Assembly (NCBI RefSeq): GCF_040869045.1 | Contig: NC_090319.1 | Coordinates: 387,887,601 to 387,951,600, forward strand | Length of the DNA: 64,000 nucleotides | Reading direction: 5' to 3' | DNA from: Eurosta solidaginis | Taxonomy: Eukaryota; Arthropoda; Insecta; Diptera; Tephritidae | Shown here: one piece after another, positions 21,853 through 32,823 of the stretch | Position numbering within the stretch: the first letter of the stretch is position 1 | How the letters are laid out: every line of letters begins with the position of its first letter | Translations under genes and position numbers: made by a program | The notes under the pieces: generated by a model | What the model was told of the DNA's origin: nothing | Databases searched by the model: none | The model's input: the letters and a program-made list of their open reading frames with translations, nothing else

Positions 21853-23475
21853 TAAAGTTAAAGTTAAAGTGAATGTTAAAGTTAAAGCGAAAGTTAAAGT
21901 TAAAAATAAAGTTAAAGTTAAATTGAAAGTTAAAGTTAAAGTTAAGGTTAAAGTTAAAGTTGAAGTTAAAGTTAAAGCTAAGTTAAAGTTAAAGTTAAAG
22001 TTAAAGTTAAAGTTAAAGTTAAAGTTAAAGTTAAAGTTAAAGTTAAAGTTAAAGTTAAAGTTAAAGTTAAAGTTAAAGTTAAAGTTAAAGTTAAAGTTAA
22101 AGTTAAAGTTAAAGTTAAAGTTAAAGTTAAAGTTAAAGTTGAAGTTGAAGTTGAAGTTAAAGTTAAAGTTAAAGCTAAAGTTAAAGTTAAAGTGAATGTT
22201 AAAGTTAAAGCGAAAGCGAAAGTTAAAGTTAAAAATAAAGTTAAAGTTAAAGTTAAAGCTAAAGTTAAAGTTAAAGTTAAGGTTAAAGTTAAAGTTAAAG
22301 TTGAAGTTAAAGTTAAAGTTAAAGTTAAATTTAAAGTTAAAGTTAAGGTTAAAGTTAAAGTTAAAGTTGAAGTTAAAGTTAAAGTTAAAGTTAAAGTAAG
22401 TTAAAGTTAAAGTTGAAGTTAAAGTTAAAGTTAAAGTTGAAGTTAAAGTTAAAGTTAAAGTTAAAGTGAATGTTAAAGTTAAAGAGACAGTTAAAGTTAA
22501 AAATAAAGTTAAAGTTAAAGTTAAAATGAAAGTTAAAGTTAAAGTCAAAGTTAAAGTTAAAGTTAAGGTTAAAGTTAAAGTTAAAGTCAAAATTAAAAAT
22601 TAAAGTTAAGGTTAAAGTTAAAGTTAAATTTAAAGTTAAAGTTACAGTTACAGTTAAAGTTAATGTTAAAGTTAAAGTTAAAGTTAAGGTTAAAGTTAAA
22701 GTTAAAGTTAAAGTTAAAGTGAAAGTTAAATTTAAAGTTAAAGTTAAGGTTAAAGTTAAAGTTAAAGTTGAAGTTAAAGTTAAAGTTAAAGTTAAAGTAA
22801 GTTAAAGTTAAAGTTGAAGTTAAAGTTAAAGTTAAAGTTGAAGTTAAAGTTAAAGTTAAAGTTAAAGTGAATGTTAAAGTTAAAGAGACAGTTAAAGTTA
22901 AAAATAAAGTTAAAGTTAAAGTTAAAATGAAAGTTAAAGTTAAAGTCAAAGTTAAAGTTAAAGTTAAGGTTAAAGTTAAAGTTAAAGTCAAAATTAAAAA
23001 TTAAAGTTAAGGTTAAAGTTAAAGTTAAATTTAAAGTTAAAGTTACAGTTACAGTTAAAGTTAATGTTAAAGTTAAAGTTAAAGTTAAAGTTAAAGTGAA
23101 TGTTAAAGTTAAAGTAAAAGTTAAAGTTAAAGCCAAAGTTAAAGTTAAAGTGAATGTTAAAGCTAAAGTTAAAAATAAAGTTAAAGTTAAAATAAAAGTT
23201 AAAGTTAAAGTCAAAGTCAAAGTTAAAGTTAAAGTTAAGGTTAAAGTTGAAGTTAAAGTCAAAATTAAAAATTTAAGTTAAGGTTAAAGTTAAAGTTAAA
23301 TTTAAAGTTAAAGTTAAAGTTAAAGTTAAAGTTAATGTTAAAGTTAAAGTTAAAAATAAAATTAAAACTTAAGTTAAGTGAATGTTAAAGTTAAAGTGAA
23401 AGTTAAAGTTAAAAATAAAGTTAAAGTGAAAGTTAAAGTTAAAAATAAAGTTAAAGTTAAAGTGAAAGTTAAATA
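21853..23475. repeat. GTTAAA hexamer satellite array with 401-bp higher-order duplication
   Basis: About 1.6 kb consist of (GTTAAA)n with scattered variants (GTGAAT, GTTGAA, GTAAGTTAAA, AAAAATAAA, GAGACA). A block with the same variant order occurs twice exactly 401 bp apart: the unique AAAGAGACAG is at 22481 and 22882, AAATTT at 22327 and 22728, and the TTACAGTTACAG segment repeats as well. A shorter third echo begins near 23260. Open frames on both strands (Lys-Val/Lys-Leu repeats forward, Asn-Phe/Leu-Thr repeats reverse) are consequences of a stop-free hexamer and are not genes. Confidence 0.95.
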
Positions 23476-24169
23476 TTAATTTCTCATTTATTCAATAAAA
23501 GTAAAAAATTTGTTTTCTTATCGGTGACCACGCTTAAAAAGGGTAACTTGAATTAATATCAAAGACAAAACTTGAATTAATATCAAAGAAAACAAAATGT
23601 TGCATAAATATTATAATTGCATAAGTTGATAATATGCAATAGCTTTACCGCGGCAGTCCCCGAGTGCCACACGTCCTTTTTTTTATTTTAATTTGTACAA
23701 TAGAATAACTTTCCTTATGTTTTATTTTTACTCCGCAAAAATTTTAGTTCTTATATCTTTAGTTCGCAAAAACTTTAGTTCTCATACTTTTCAGTTTCAT
23801 TACAATAAAATTACTTTTCTTGATCAACTTAGTGTTCCTTAGTCTTTAATTTTTCTTTTCTAAGCACATGCACCGGTTTTATAATTTGTCGGTTCACAAT
23901 GCCCGAGTGCGCGTTAACCAAGTCCCACGCGTTGTGGGTTGCCGGTTGCGGTTGTGGTTGCTTAGCGACGAAATTCATAATGGCGCCGAGCAATGGCAGT
24001 TTAAACCAATCAGAAATTCTCCGCGTTGCTCGTCTCTAACATTTTTAGTGATGCCAAGTGCATCTGATGCATGGTTGCATCTCGCACTTTTCCAAAGAGG
24101 GGAATTGCCAAATCAATTTAATGTGACACTACACATGTACGTCAATGCGTGAGTGTTAGGAAAGCAGAT
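23476..24169. other. Intronic stretch without recognisable exon
   Basis: This is non-coding. A 29-bp segment (ACTTGAATTAATATCAAAGA and flank) is tandemly repeated near 23546-23590. A 94-codon frame at 23868-24152 has no domain and is judged chance. Confidence 0.45.
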
Positions 24170-24650
24170 GGTTTTCGTACTAAGGCAGTGGGTGCCCAGA
24201 CCGCCATTTTGTTGTTGTAGCGATAAAGATAAATGAACTGGCTCAGCCGTATGCGACGCACAGAGTCGTTGAGGGCGGGCTCTATCGGAGAATATTCCTG
24301 CGGCGAGCGGATCGCGATCGGGACCTAGGCTGACGATTGCTATAATAGCTTATTAATGGAACAACCAAGGCGCGTGGTAACAGCGCATCAGCGCTGTTGT
24401 TAAATAGATGTCGACCAACGGGGGTAGTAGTAGCGGGGAGTATCGTGCTGGTTACAGTTGAGCGACGTCATGAAAGCCGTCGACAGCAATGGTACAGCGG
24501 GAGCGACCGACAAGGGTAGTGAGGCGACGAAGCGCGAAGCAGTGTGAAACCAAAGCGACAATGGATAAACGCTGATTTGATGATATAAAAATCGCATTTT
24601 TATATAGCCACAGTCAGTCAGAGTTAATCATTAAGTCATTGGGATTTGGG
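24170..24650 (+). mobile_element. Possible LTR-like, GC-richer block
   Basis: The base composition jumps relative to the neighbours. Near the right end a TATA-like GATATAAAAATCGC is followed about 30 bases later by an Inr-like CACAGTCAGTCAGAGTTA, an arrangement seen in LTR retrotransposon promoters. I found no primer-binding site, paired LTR or gag/pol, so this could be a solo LTR or unrelated repeat. Confidence 0.3.
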
Positions 24651-24899
24651 ACCCCTGGGAAAGTTTTAGCACTGCCATTAATATCCTTTTTGCTGTGATA
24701 AAAATTTGTTTCTGAGCCAATTGTGAGGGCCGGAAGTAAATTATTATAGATGCCGCTTTGACCTTGTTAAATATACTTTCAGCACTCAGAATACCTATCG
24801 TTGTACAAAACGTTCTAATCGATCGGAACTGATAAGCTTCGGTTGCCAACGCACCCAGTTTACTTAACTTTCTGTTTGGCCACCACTTCAAAGTCATTT

Positions 24900-25215
24900 T
24901 GGCTATTCCCGGATCATTTCTGTGATACTGCGGAACTACCCTCCGATCATTTCGGGAGTGTGGTCGGGATCAGTGTTGGACTATTTCGTTAGATAAAGAT
25001 GTTTTCGGCGCTACAAAGGTACTCTTTTCGGTATATTTCGGGACTATTTCAGAATAATTTCGGAAGGGTTTTCGTGATCATTTTTCAAGGTAGTCTCAGG
25101 ATCATGTTAGGGCTATTCCAGGTTTGCTTTAGAATAATTAAGTGAATAAATCAGAATATTTCCGAATGGTTACGGGATCCTTGCGGTACTGTTTCGAGGC
25201 CATTTTGGAATCACT
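24900..25215. repeat. Degenerate TTTCGGGAT-type short repeats
   Basis: Loosely periodic units such as ATTTCGGGAC, GGGATCA, ATTTCGG and TTTCGTGATCATTTT recur every ~12-25 bases. The same vocabulary in reverse complement (CCCGAAAT, GATCCCGAAAT) appears at 41240-41520 and 60440-60860. Confidence 0.5.
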
Positions 25216-25274
25216 TCGGCGCTATGTCGGAAAATCTTTCTAATTTAACTTTAATATTTGTTTATGTATTTGAT

Positions 25275-25560
25275 ATATATGTCCTTTAATTTAAGTTCGA
25301 CAATGCTGTCGTCAATTATTTTGTCTAAGACTATATCAGCTACAGTGGGCGATGGAGGATCCCCCATAGGCATGCCATATACCTGTTGGTAGAACGTACC
25401 ATCATAGGTGAAATAATTGTTATCCCTCAAGCAAAATTCGAGACAGGTTTGAAATTGTTTCTTCGATAATGTTGTGCACTTCTAGGTTACTCCACTGTTT
25501 CATGATCGTGTTTATCGCTAGATGAATCGGTATATTAGTAAAGATTTTTGTTATCGTCAC
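25275..25560 (-). pseudogene. Penelope-like element reverse transcriptase fragment
   Basis: The minus-strand translation contains LFTNIPIHLAI and, after a one-base frame change near 25455, FQTCLEFCLRDNNYFTYDG, then QVYGMPMGDPPSPTVADIV. The GMPMG(S/D)PxSPxxAD core and upstream SLFTNIP motif are diagnostic of Penelope-like RTs, which copy RNA to DNA at the insertion site. The catalytic FxDD block and the GIY-YIG endonuclease are missing. It is too short and frame-broken to work. Confidence 0.8.
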
Positions 25561-25689
25561 TCAGTCTATAAAATATAATATATTTAACGGCTTTTGATTT
25601 ACGGCCTGTTAAACTTCCAAATTTTCTACTTCTAAATGTGGGTGATGCTGTGCTAATATTCCTAAATATTTTGGAATTTATTTTTTTTC

Positions 25690-26080
25690 TTTATAAAACC
25701 AATCGACCTACCAAATTTCATTAGCTTAGCGGTATTGGTTTGGATTATCTCATTTTTTCCATTTTTCTAAACATTCGATATCGACAAAGTGCGAGTGGTT
25801 ATCGTCCGATTTCGCTCATTTTCAATACCAATCTATTCTGGGTCCAGATAAACCCGTTTACCGAATTTGGTGAAAATGTCTCAATATTTGCTCAAGTAAT
25901 CGGTATAACAGGGGGACAGACGGACAGACGGACGGACATGGTTTAATCAAATTTTTTTTTTCGATATTGATGATTTTGATGTATGAAAGTCTATATCTCG
26001 ATTGCTTTATATCTGTACAATCACCCGTTATCCTATCAAAGTTATAATACCCTGTGTACAAGTGCAGCTGGGTATAAAGT
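25690..26080 (+). mobile_element. Penelope-like element terminal (LTR-like) region
   Basis: Sequence with CCTACCAAATTTCATTAGCT, TCCGATTTCGCTCATTTTCA, a run of GGACAGACGGACAGACGGAC and CTATATCTCGATTGCTTTAT is the terminal repeat type I recall from fly Penelope-like elements. Part of it recurs at 1895-2075. It lies in opposite orientation to the RT remnant 130 bp to the left. Confidence 0.55.
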
Positions 26081-26185
26081 AAACTGCCTCCGGTCGTAAT
26101 CTGTAGGCAAATGCAAGTTATAACAAAATATGCTGCTTCGTTGAAATACCAAAGATATTAAACAGAAATGTATTTCCTCTTTCAG

Positions 26186-26281
26186 ACACCAGAACTATCG
26201 CCAGAGGAAAAGAAGCGTCGTCAAGAAAAAGTTGAGTCCATAAAGAAAATGTTAGCCGAGGCACCCATTAGCTCAGCAACT
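26186..26281 (+). CDS. kmr: PLEKHA5/6/7-like protein (kramer homologue), exon G
   Basis: The exon is 32 codons, phase 0 to 0, from CTTTCAG to ACT/GTAAGT. It encodes TPELSPEEKKRRQEKVESIK followed by KMLAEAPISSAT. The SPEE(K/R)xxRQ(E/R)KVExIKxxLA pattern is a conserved amphipathic helix in the C-terminal tail of the PLEKHA family. It lies 77 bp before the next exon. It is too short to be found as an isolated open frame and was recognised by splice borders and frame. Confidence 0.8.
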
Positions 26282-26358
26282 GTAAGTGATTTTACAAAAT
26301 AACAACACGCATTGCATTTTTTAGGACAATTTTTAAAATGCCATGTTTTATATTTAAG

Positions 26359-26479
26359 GACACCACTGTCAGTCTACCACCAAGCAAAATCAATGCCGAA
26401 AAGAAACAACGTGAACATTTATTGCAACTCAATCAAATATTGGCAGAACAAGTCATGCAAATGAGCAAAATTGTAGCTG
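26359..26479 (+). CDS. kmr: PLEKHA5/6/7-like protein (kramer homologue), exon H
   Basis: The exon is 121 bp, phase 0 to 1, from TATTTAAG to GCTG/GTAAGT. The product reads DTTVSLPPSKINAEKKQREH then LLQLNQILAEQVMQMSKIVA, a conserved-looking helix with regular Leu/Ile/Met spacing. The outgoing phase 1 fits both the terminal exon at 31888 and a possible short terminal exon at 29442. Confidence 0.8.
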
Positions 26480-28007
26480 GTAAGTGAGGAGCAGAAGAAA
26501 TATGCTGCTTTTCTATATAGGAATGTATACAGACTTATAAAATGTAAGGAATTATTTGGTTATATGCATTTTATCAAAAAATTTGTTTTACAACAGATTT
26601 CATTTTAAATTTATTTATGTTTTCGTATGCAATTTTTTTCATCAAATTTGCGTTATGAATTGTTTTTCGTTGCAATTTACAAAAAAATAAAAACATAAAC
26701 CGTACTAAATTTGAAAGTTGTTCATTAACATAATATATATGTATGTATATACTTACATACTATGTATCCTTTTTTTGCTTGTTTTACAAATTACTTTTCG
26801 TATTGACCATTTTGCAGTTATTCATTTCACTTGATTCTTTATGGTTTTTCTGTGTGGACGCATTCTTATGTTAAATTAATATTAAAACTTGTATGTGTGT
26901 TGCTTTTTATAATTTCGTTCTTTTATACGTATATGTGTTTTCTATGTATCTACTAATTCGTTTGACTTGATGTGCAATATTTCTTTTTCTTTTTTTTTTC
27001 AAACAATTTATTATTTTCTATTTGAAAAAAAATCGCTAATTGCTCTCTTTGCCTAATCTTGAAATCTGTATATTTGTTTTTTCTTTTCTGGATTCTGGTT
27101 TTCTAGATGATAATTGAATATCATTTACATGCATATGCATATGTATGACTGTACGTTCAGCCTATAAATATCAAAAAATTCTTATGAAAATAATTGACAT
27201 AATCAATCATGCCTTTCATCATCATCTCATCTTATCTCATCATACAAAAATATCAACTCAAATGGTCATAGTAGCGCATCAACTCACCTCAGTAGTATAA
27301 ACAAGTAATTCTTCGGCAATCACGCATCATATCAACCTGTAGATTTGTCACCGTCTCACTCTAAACACTAACTATTAATACTTATTTAAATTTTGGATAT
27401 TCACTGTAACAGTCACAATAAGCACATTCCCTCCATTATGCATTATTCTATACTAACACAAACTCACTTTTCATTGTATTCTCCTAAACACCTTCACCCT
27501 CACTACAATAATTTATACTACAAAATAATTTTATGTATATAAATGTAACATATTAACGTATAAATAAAATTAAATTTTTCAAGTTCATATATAAAGTGGC
27601 AATCATTATCATTGTTCCTACTGGCAAAAGTCATCACGAAAATCAACAAAGCTTTCACTTTGCACATAAACATTTGGTCCATCGGAATTTTCATACATAT
27701 ATCTATGACAGTACTTTAAGCTTGGTTTAATCCTAAGTTAAGAAAAACAGTATTAGACATTTCAGTAAAATTTTTCCAAAACCTCATCTTGCCTGCCGGT
27801 TGGAAAACGCCCTCAATTTGCTAACAAAAAAAAACACTACCTCATAATTCTGTTGAGCGTCATCGGCACACAATTTGTTTACAAACATATCCTATTTCAA
27901 TTGTGGTAATCACAGTTTCGTGTTGTCATGTGCTTACTTTAACACAATATCTGTTTTTCCTGTTGTTTCACTAATGTACTTTTGTTAGGTTAGACTAATT
28001 CAAGGCG

Positions 28008-28405
28008 AATTCAGTACCAGGTGTTGTTATCCCAACATCAGATTGCTTCTTCTTGATTATTTTCCATACAGCGCCTTGTACTTCAATATGTCAGTTAATC
28101 GAAATCAATTAAAATGTTCTTTTGACTTGACATTTGCTTGACATTCTTCAGCACAGCGAATTGGTTGAATTCGCTTTGCCACCACCTTGTATGGATTCGC
28201 CTTGGACTAATTGATTTCGTCAAGGCTAATTTAAACAAGGTGATGGCAAAACGAATCACTTCCGATTCGCCGTGCAGAAGAATGTCAAGTTAAAAAAAAA
28301 AGAAAATAAGTATTGATTTCGATTAACTGGTATCTTGTTGTACTAAGCCGCCGCTTAGTAATTATAAAATGCAATTAGCTGGATAACACCACCTTGTACT
28401 GAATT
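28008..28405. mobile_element. Fold-back MITE, about 400 bp
   Basis: The two halves are inverse copies. The left starts AATTCAGTACCAGGTGTTGT; the right, read inward on the minus strand, starts AATTCAGTACAAGGTGGTGT. Inner blocks also pair, for example GTTAATCGAAATCAAT, CTTGACATTCTTC and GCGAAT. The whole element could form one long hairpin. There is no coding capacity. A half copy lies at 55938-56125. Target duplications were not resolved. Confidence 0.75.
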
Positions 28406-28967
28406 TTCTGTAATTTTTGCAATTTGTGGTTTAGGATTTCGTAAAGCGAAGAAAAAAGGGGACATTTTAAAAGAGAAGAGTAAATTTTGCTGTTATAGAA
28501 ATTTGAAAATTCAATTTACATTAAAGGTAAAATTAACTTTATGTTAATAACATATTAAAATGTAGCAAGTTTTGTATTGAGTTTCCGAAATCGTAGCTGG
28601 GTATGGAATTTCTTTTCAAGATCTATGGTAGCCAAAAGCACAAAGGGGGAAATATGTGAGCTGCAGATGGCTAACAATAACTTCACAATGCCATTACGTA
28701 TCGCAGAATCTGTCACTAATCGAATGTAAGCAACTAGTCGATTAGTGAAAATCGATTTTTTTAATTAACCACTGTTGTTAATCGATTATTCGACTAGTCG
28801 ATTATCAAGACCGATAAGGAATGCACTATGGAACAAAAATTTTAATATATTCCGCTCAAAAACTTCATAGCACTTTCTGTAAATCTCATTTTCTTTTTTT
28901 TTTTAATAAGTCTGTAGAATCTTTAAAAGCGATTTCAACAGGCGGGCTGCTTTTAGGGGCTACTTAG

Positions 28968-29090
28968 ATTCCTGATAACTTTCTCAGTGAAAACTCATCT
29001 GCCTTGCAGATGCCGTACGGAATCGGCGTAAACATGTAGATCCCGCAACGCAGATTTGTAGGAAAAATTTTTAAATAAATTGGGAGGTAT
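28968..29090 (+). mobile_element. tRNA-derived SINE, 3' body fragment
   Basis: AGTGAAAACTCATCTGCCTT then GCAGATGCCG, CGGCGTAAACATGTAGATCC and GATTTGTAGGAAAAATT match the body of the SINE at 41785-42005 (shared GTGAAAACTCATCTGCCTTG) and continue beyond it. The tRNA head is missing. Confidence 0.6.
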
Positions 29091-29441
29091 TTTGTGCCTT
29101 GTATTTATTTATTTGTTTAGATTCTTTAAAAATTTATGTATTTTTAATTTTTTTTTTTTTTTTTTTTTAACAATGAAAATAATTTATAAATATTTCCTTA
29201 TATTTTTCAAATGGCTTTGGAGGTTTCTCGTCTTCATAATTTATGTATAGGCCTTATTTTGGCCAAGTCAATGCTTCATTGGGTGGCAGAGTTTAAATAA
29301 AATAGTTTTATAATTTTTTAATATTCATCAATACAAAACTAATTAATTTTAGATAATTAGGCTTCATTTAAATATTTTTTTATTTCACATTTTTTTTTTA
29401 TATTTTTATTTAAATTTATTTAAATTGTTTTATTTTTTTAG

Positions 29442-29473
29442 GTAACCCGAATAGCCATACCAATATGAAGTAG
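29442..29473 (+). CDS. kmr: Possible alternative short last exon of the PLEKHA-like gene
   Basis: A T-rich tract and TTTTTTTAG precede GTAACCCGAAT. Joined in phase 1 to exon H this adds GNPNSHTNMK and a TAG stop, replacing the 43-residue tail encoded at 31888-32015. The acceptor is good and the frame fits. However, any random acceptor would soon meet a stop, so support is weak without transcripts. Confidence 0.35.
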
Positions 29474-31887
29474 TCGCCGTCTTTTATACGTTTACGCATT
29501 AACTATGTGTGTGCATTAAAAACAAAAACAAACAAAAATCTTTCATATTCAAATATATGAAATTAAAATTTTGCATTTATTAAAGCTGCATTTAAATTTA
29601 AGTTAGCCAATGTGCCTCAATATTTTATTTGTTATTTAAATTAGTTATTACTTCTTTTTGGATAAAATTAAAACTCATTAAACAAACAAGCATATATACT
29701 TACATACTCACATATAGTACATACATAAAATTAAAAAAAAATATATATATGTATATGTGTACATACAAACATACATACATGCATTTGCATCTACTCACAT
29801 AAAAAAATAAAAAAATTACACAAAAACTAAGAAAAAGGCCAAGCAAAATAGCGGAAGTGCAGCCTAAAAGCAAAGCAAACAAAATTTAACACGAATTGCC
29901 GCTGAGAGATAAAATGCATGAATATCTCGCAGAATCGTTTGGCCCAAATACTAAACAAACAAAACCAAAAACCAAAATTTAAGTTAGTTTTGTACTGCAT
30001 ACATTCTAACAACAAATAAGTTCAACTTTGAAACTTTCAAATAAACCACAACATTTACCATAACAAAATCAACTACAACAACAACAGTGACATCAATATG
30101 CACCTACAGGTTTGTATACGAAACTCAATTTACTACTGCTCCTACTCAATAAATACTACCTACTACTATACTACTAATTATCAATACTATAGTACTCTAT
30201 ATATTGTTAAAGTAAATTTCTTGAATTTGTTGTTATTGAGAATTTGAATTTCTGCTACTTTTTTTAATTGTTCAATTGTAATTATTCTCTGCAAAGAGAC
30301 ATTTTCTAAAGTAAGAGTAATTCTTCATCTATTAGGTATAACCGTGAGAAGAATTTCATATCAAAAAGCAATAAATGCACTGAAATGTTTCGCGTTGTTT
30401 GACATTTTAATTTTACCTAAGTACCCGTAAGCAGAGTGTGCAAAGAAACAAGACGAAACACTTTAATGTGTCAGTGATGCCTGATTAAGGCAAATTTCTC
30501 TTTTTCAGAGATATTTAACTAAATATTTGATAAAAAACAGAAGAAATTTTTGTGTAACAAAATTTATAATTGATCAGAATATACCTAAAAATAATCGGCA
30601 CTCTGATGATGATTTAAAAAAATTACGCGTAGATGTAAAGTAGGATAAAATACATAGACAACTTGAAAAACTATGATGAAAATCTTTAAAGAGTTCAGAA
30701 ATAAAATATCGGAATGTTTCCATACTTTTGTCCCACACTGCTTAAATTTCTATTGAAACATTAATGTTATCAGAGTTGGCCAATAAATCATGCAATTGCA
30801 TTTTGTTATGTAAATTCTCATATAAGTTTTGTATTTTACTGCTAAATACGTATGTAAATTTGAAGCCTTTTAGTTATGAATATTTACATATATTCATATT
30901 TATTTTATTTTTTTTTTTTATTTAAATTAGTTTAAATATGTTTTTAAAAATAACTCTTGGAAATTTCAAAATTCTTGCATCCTCACTTATTTTGCACATA
31001 AAGATCACATTTGTTTATAACAAAATATTTTATGTTTGAGATGCGTTTTAGCAAAGCCCACAATCCAAATTAATTCAGCACTCCCGTAGTGGCAGCATGT
31101 TGCGCACACTCAGTTGAGAATATCACGAGTTGCTTTTCTAGGCGAGTTGTATGCTAAAAAAGTGATATTTATTAAGAGACTGTTAACTTCGAAGTGTCAA
31201 ATCTAGGGACTAAATAGAAATAATATTTCTATTTCGAGGGACTTCAAACTTGTATTTTAGAGACTAAAGCCAAAAGTGCCTCCTCAGAAAACTCTAAATT
31301 TCGAAATTTATACTTTCAAACATTTCTCGAGTTTTCCAATTTTTTTCGAAAATGTTTTCGAAAATTCGTTTTGCTATAAAAGTTTTTTCTTTAATCAGCA
31401 AATATAAGAAAAGAATAAAATAACGTTTTTTTACCCCCGAACATAGATGGCAATTTTTTAAGAAAGCAATAAATTTGCAAATGTTGGCTTCTTTCTGGAA
31501 GCCCTTCGGATTTCCTGATGTTCATAAACGTTTTTCTCATAGAGTCTTTATTGTCAGACTTTGAAACGAGAAATTGTTTATCTTTGAAGAATCTTGAATA
31601 GAAGATTGCAAGAATTCAATCCAGTAAATTTTTTATGACCAGAAGATTAGTAAACGCCTCGTCTGTCAATTATTTTTTTTTTTTTTTTGGTCTTATGATA
31701 CTCTCTTCCTTATTCCTCCCAAATTATAATCTATTTTTAAAGATGTCTTGAATTTCGACTAATAAATATGTAAGCATCGATAGCAAACTTTTTCGTTTTC
31801 AAATATTAAGGACAGAATTAAAAAAATGTTTCTGTAAAATTAAGAAATTTCATAAACTAATTTTTCCTTTTTTATATTTTGCAACAG

Positions 31888-32015
31888 AAAAGGCCATGGC
31901 AAAAGTGACGAATGGAAAGGAGGAAACATCGCCCACTGGAAATGACGAACGTAGCTCCGAATCACCAACCGATCCACTGCCAATTTATCAACAACGCGAT
32001 AATTACTTTAGTTAA
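31888..32015 (+). CDS. kmr: PLEKHA5/6/7-like protein (kramer homologue), last exon
   Basis: The acceptor is TTTTGCAACAG and incoming phase is 1. The exon encodes EKAMAKVTNGKEETSPTGND, then ERSSESPTDPLPIYQQ and the C-terminus RDNYFS before TAA. The tail is acidic/Ser-rich and ends without a canonical PDZ ligand. AATAAAA lies about 35 bases after the stop, consistent with a transcript end nearby. With this exon the shared coding part in the window totals about 1057 codons. Confidence 0.8.
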
Positions 32016-32820
32016 ACAATAGTAGAAAATTAAAACAACAACAAATATAAAATAAAATTTTAAAGTAGCAACAAAAATAGCCAAAACGAGAGAATAACCA
32101 AATTAAATTAAAAACGAACAAAGCACCAAACAAATAATCAAAGGCACAACAGAACTGTAACTACAACAATAACTGGCAACAGTTTCAGCATCATCATATA
32201 AGATAACCAACAACAATAAGCTACACTCAATTACAACAACAATTGCATTTATATTAACAAGAACAGGAAGAATTGAAGGAAGCAATCTAAAAACAAATGT
32301 AAACTTTAGTCAACAAATATTAAAAATAAAAGGGAAAACTAAAATTCTTTTTGAAAGACTTTGATGTCATTCAGAATAAGTTTTAAATCGATCTGTAGAT
32401 GCAGGAATATTAAAAAAAAATTTACTGCATTTTCCTAGCAGAAATTTTGTAAATGACTGAGATTTAAAGAAATTTTAAAAAGAATATTGTGAATATATCA
32501 AATGAATGTATAAAAAAATAAAGGCCCGGACTATATAGCAACAATAATAAATCTCTCAATCATCTTTAGGAAAATCAGTTCAGAAAAATATTATTATAGA
32601 AGAAGGTGCGACTAAAAAAACAGCGGCAGAAATGGTTTGAAAATTATATAATTTTTTTTTTCTTTTTTTTCATTTTCGTTTGCTGAAAAAAGTTTCATGA
32701 AACGCATACTCTAAACGATCCATAAAATCTTTAAATTTGGGAATTTTCATAAATATTTTTAAAAATTCAAATTTTTCCGGAAAAAGTTTTTGAAATTGGT
32801 TTAAATAGTATTGATGAATT
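32016..32820. other. 3' UTR and downstream AT-rich DNA
   Basis: CAA/ACA-rich sequence with several AATAAA-type signals (from about 32049) follows the stop. No further coding signal is present before the LINE fragment. Confidence 0.5.
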
Positions 32821-32823
32821 GCA

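Larger units (their letters stand above)
20824..26185 (+). other. Intron of the PLEKHA-like gene
   Basis: This is a 5.4-kb intron. In order it holds small tandem CGAAAAG units (about 21260-21293), a TTA-flanked MITE (21608-21817), the GTTAAA array (about 21853-23475), a GC-richer possible LTR-like block (about 24170-24650), a degenerate CGGGAT-type repeat (24900-25215), a Penelope-like RT remnant (25275-25560) and a Penelope-like terminal sequence (25690-26080). Confidence 0.75.
26480..31887 (+). other. Intron of the PLEKHA-like gene
   Basis: This is a 5.4-kb AT-rich intron. It contains a fold-back MITE (28008-28405), a SINE 3' piece (about 28968-29090), a possible alternative terminal exon (29442-29473) and TACATA-type microsatellites at about 29690-29790. 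The rest is homopolymer-rich with nothing recognised. Confidence 0.7.

Noticed and set aside
21815..23281. Long Lys-Val/Lys-Leu and Asn-Phe/Leu-Thr open frames on both strands
   Set aside because: They are translations of the stop-free GTTAAA hexamer array; every frame is equally repetitive.
28824..28862. Third RSS-like signal (CACTATG)
   Set aside because: The heptamer is exact, but the block 23 bp away reads GCTCAAAAA rather than CAAAAATCA, and there is no partner end; likely chance.
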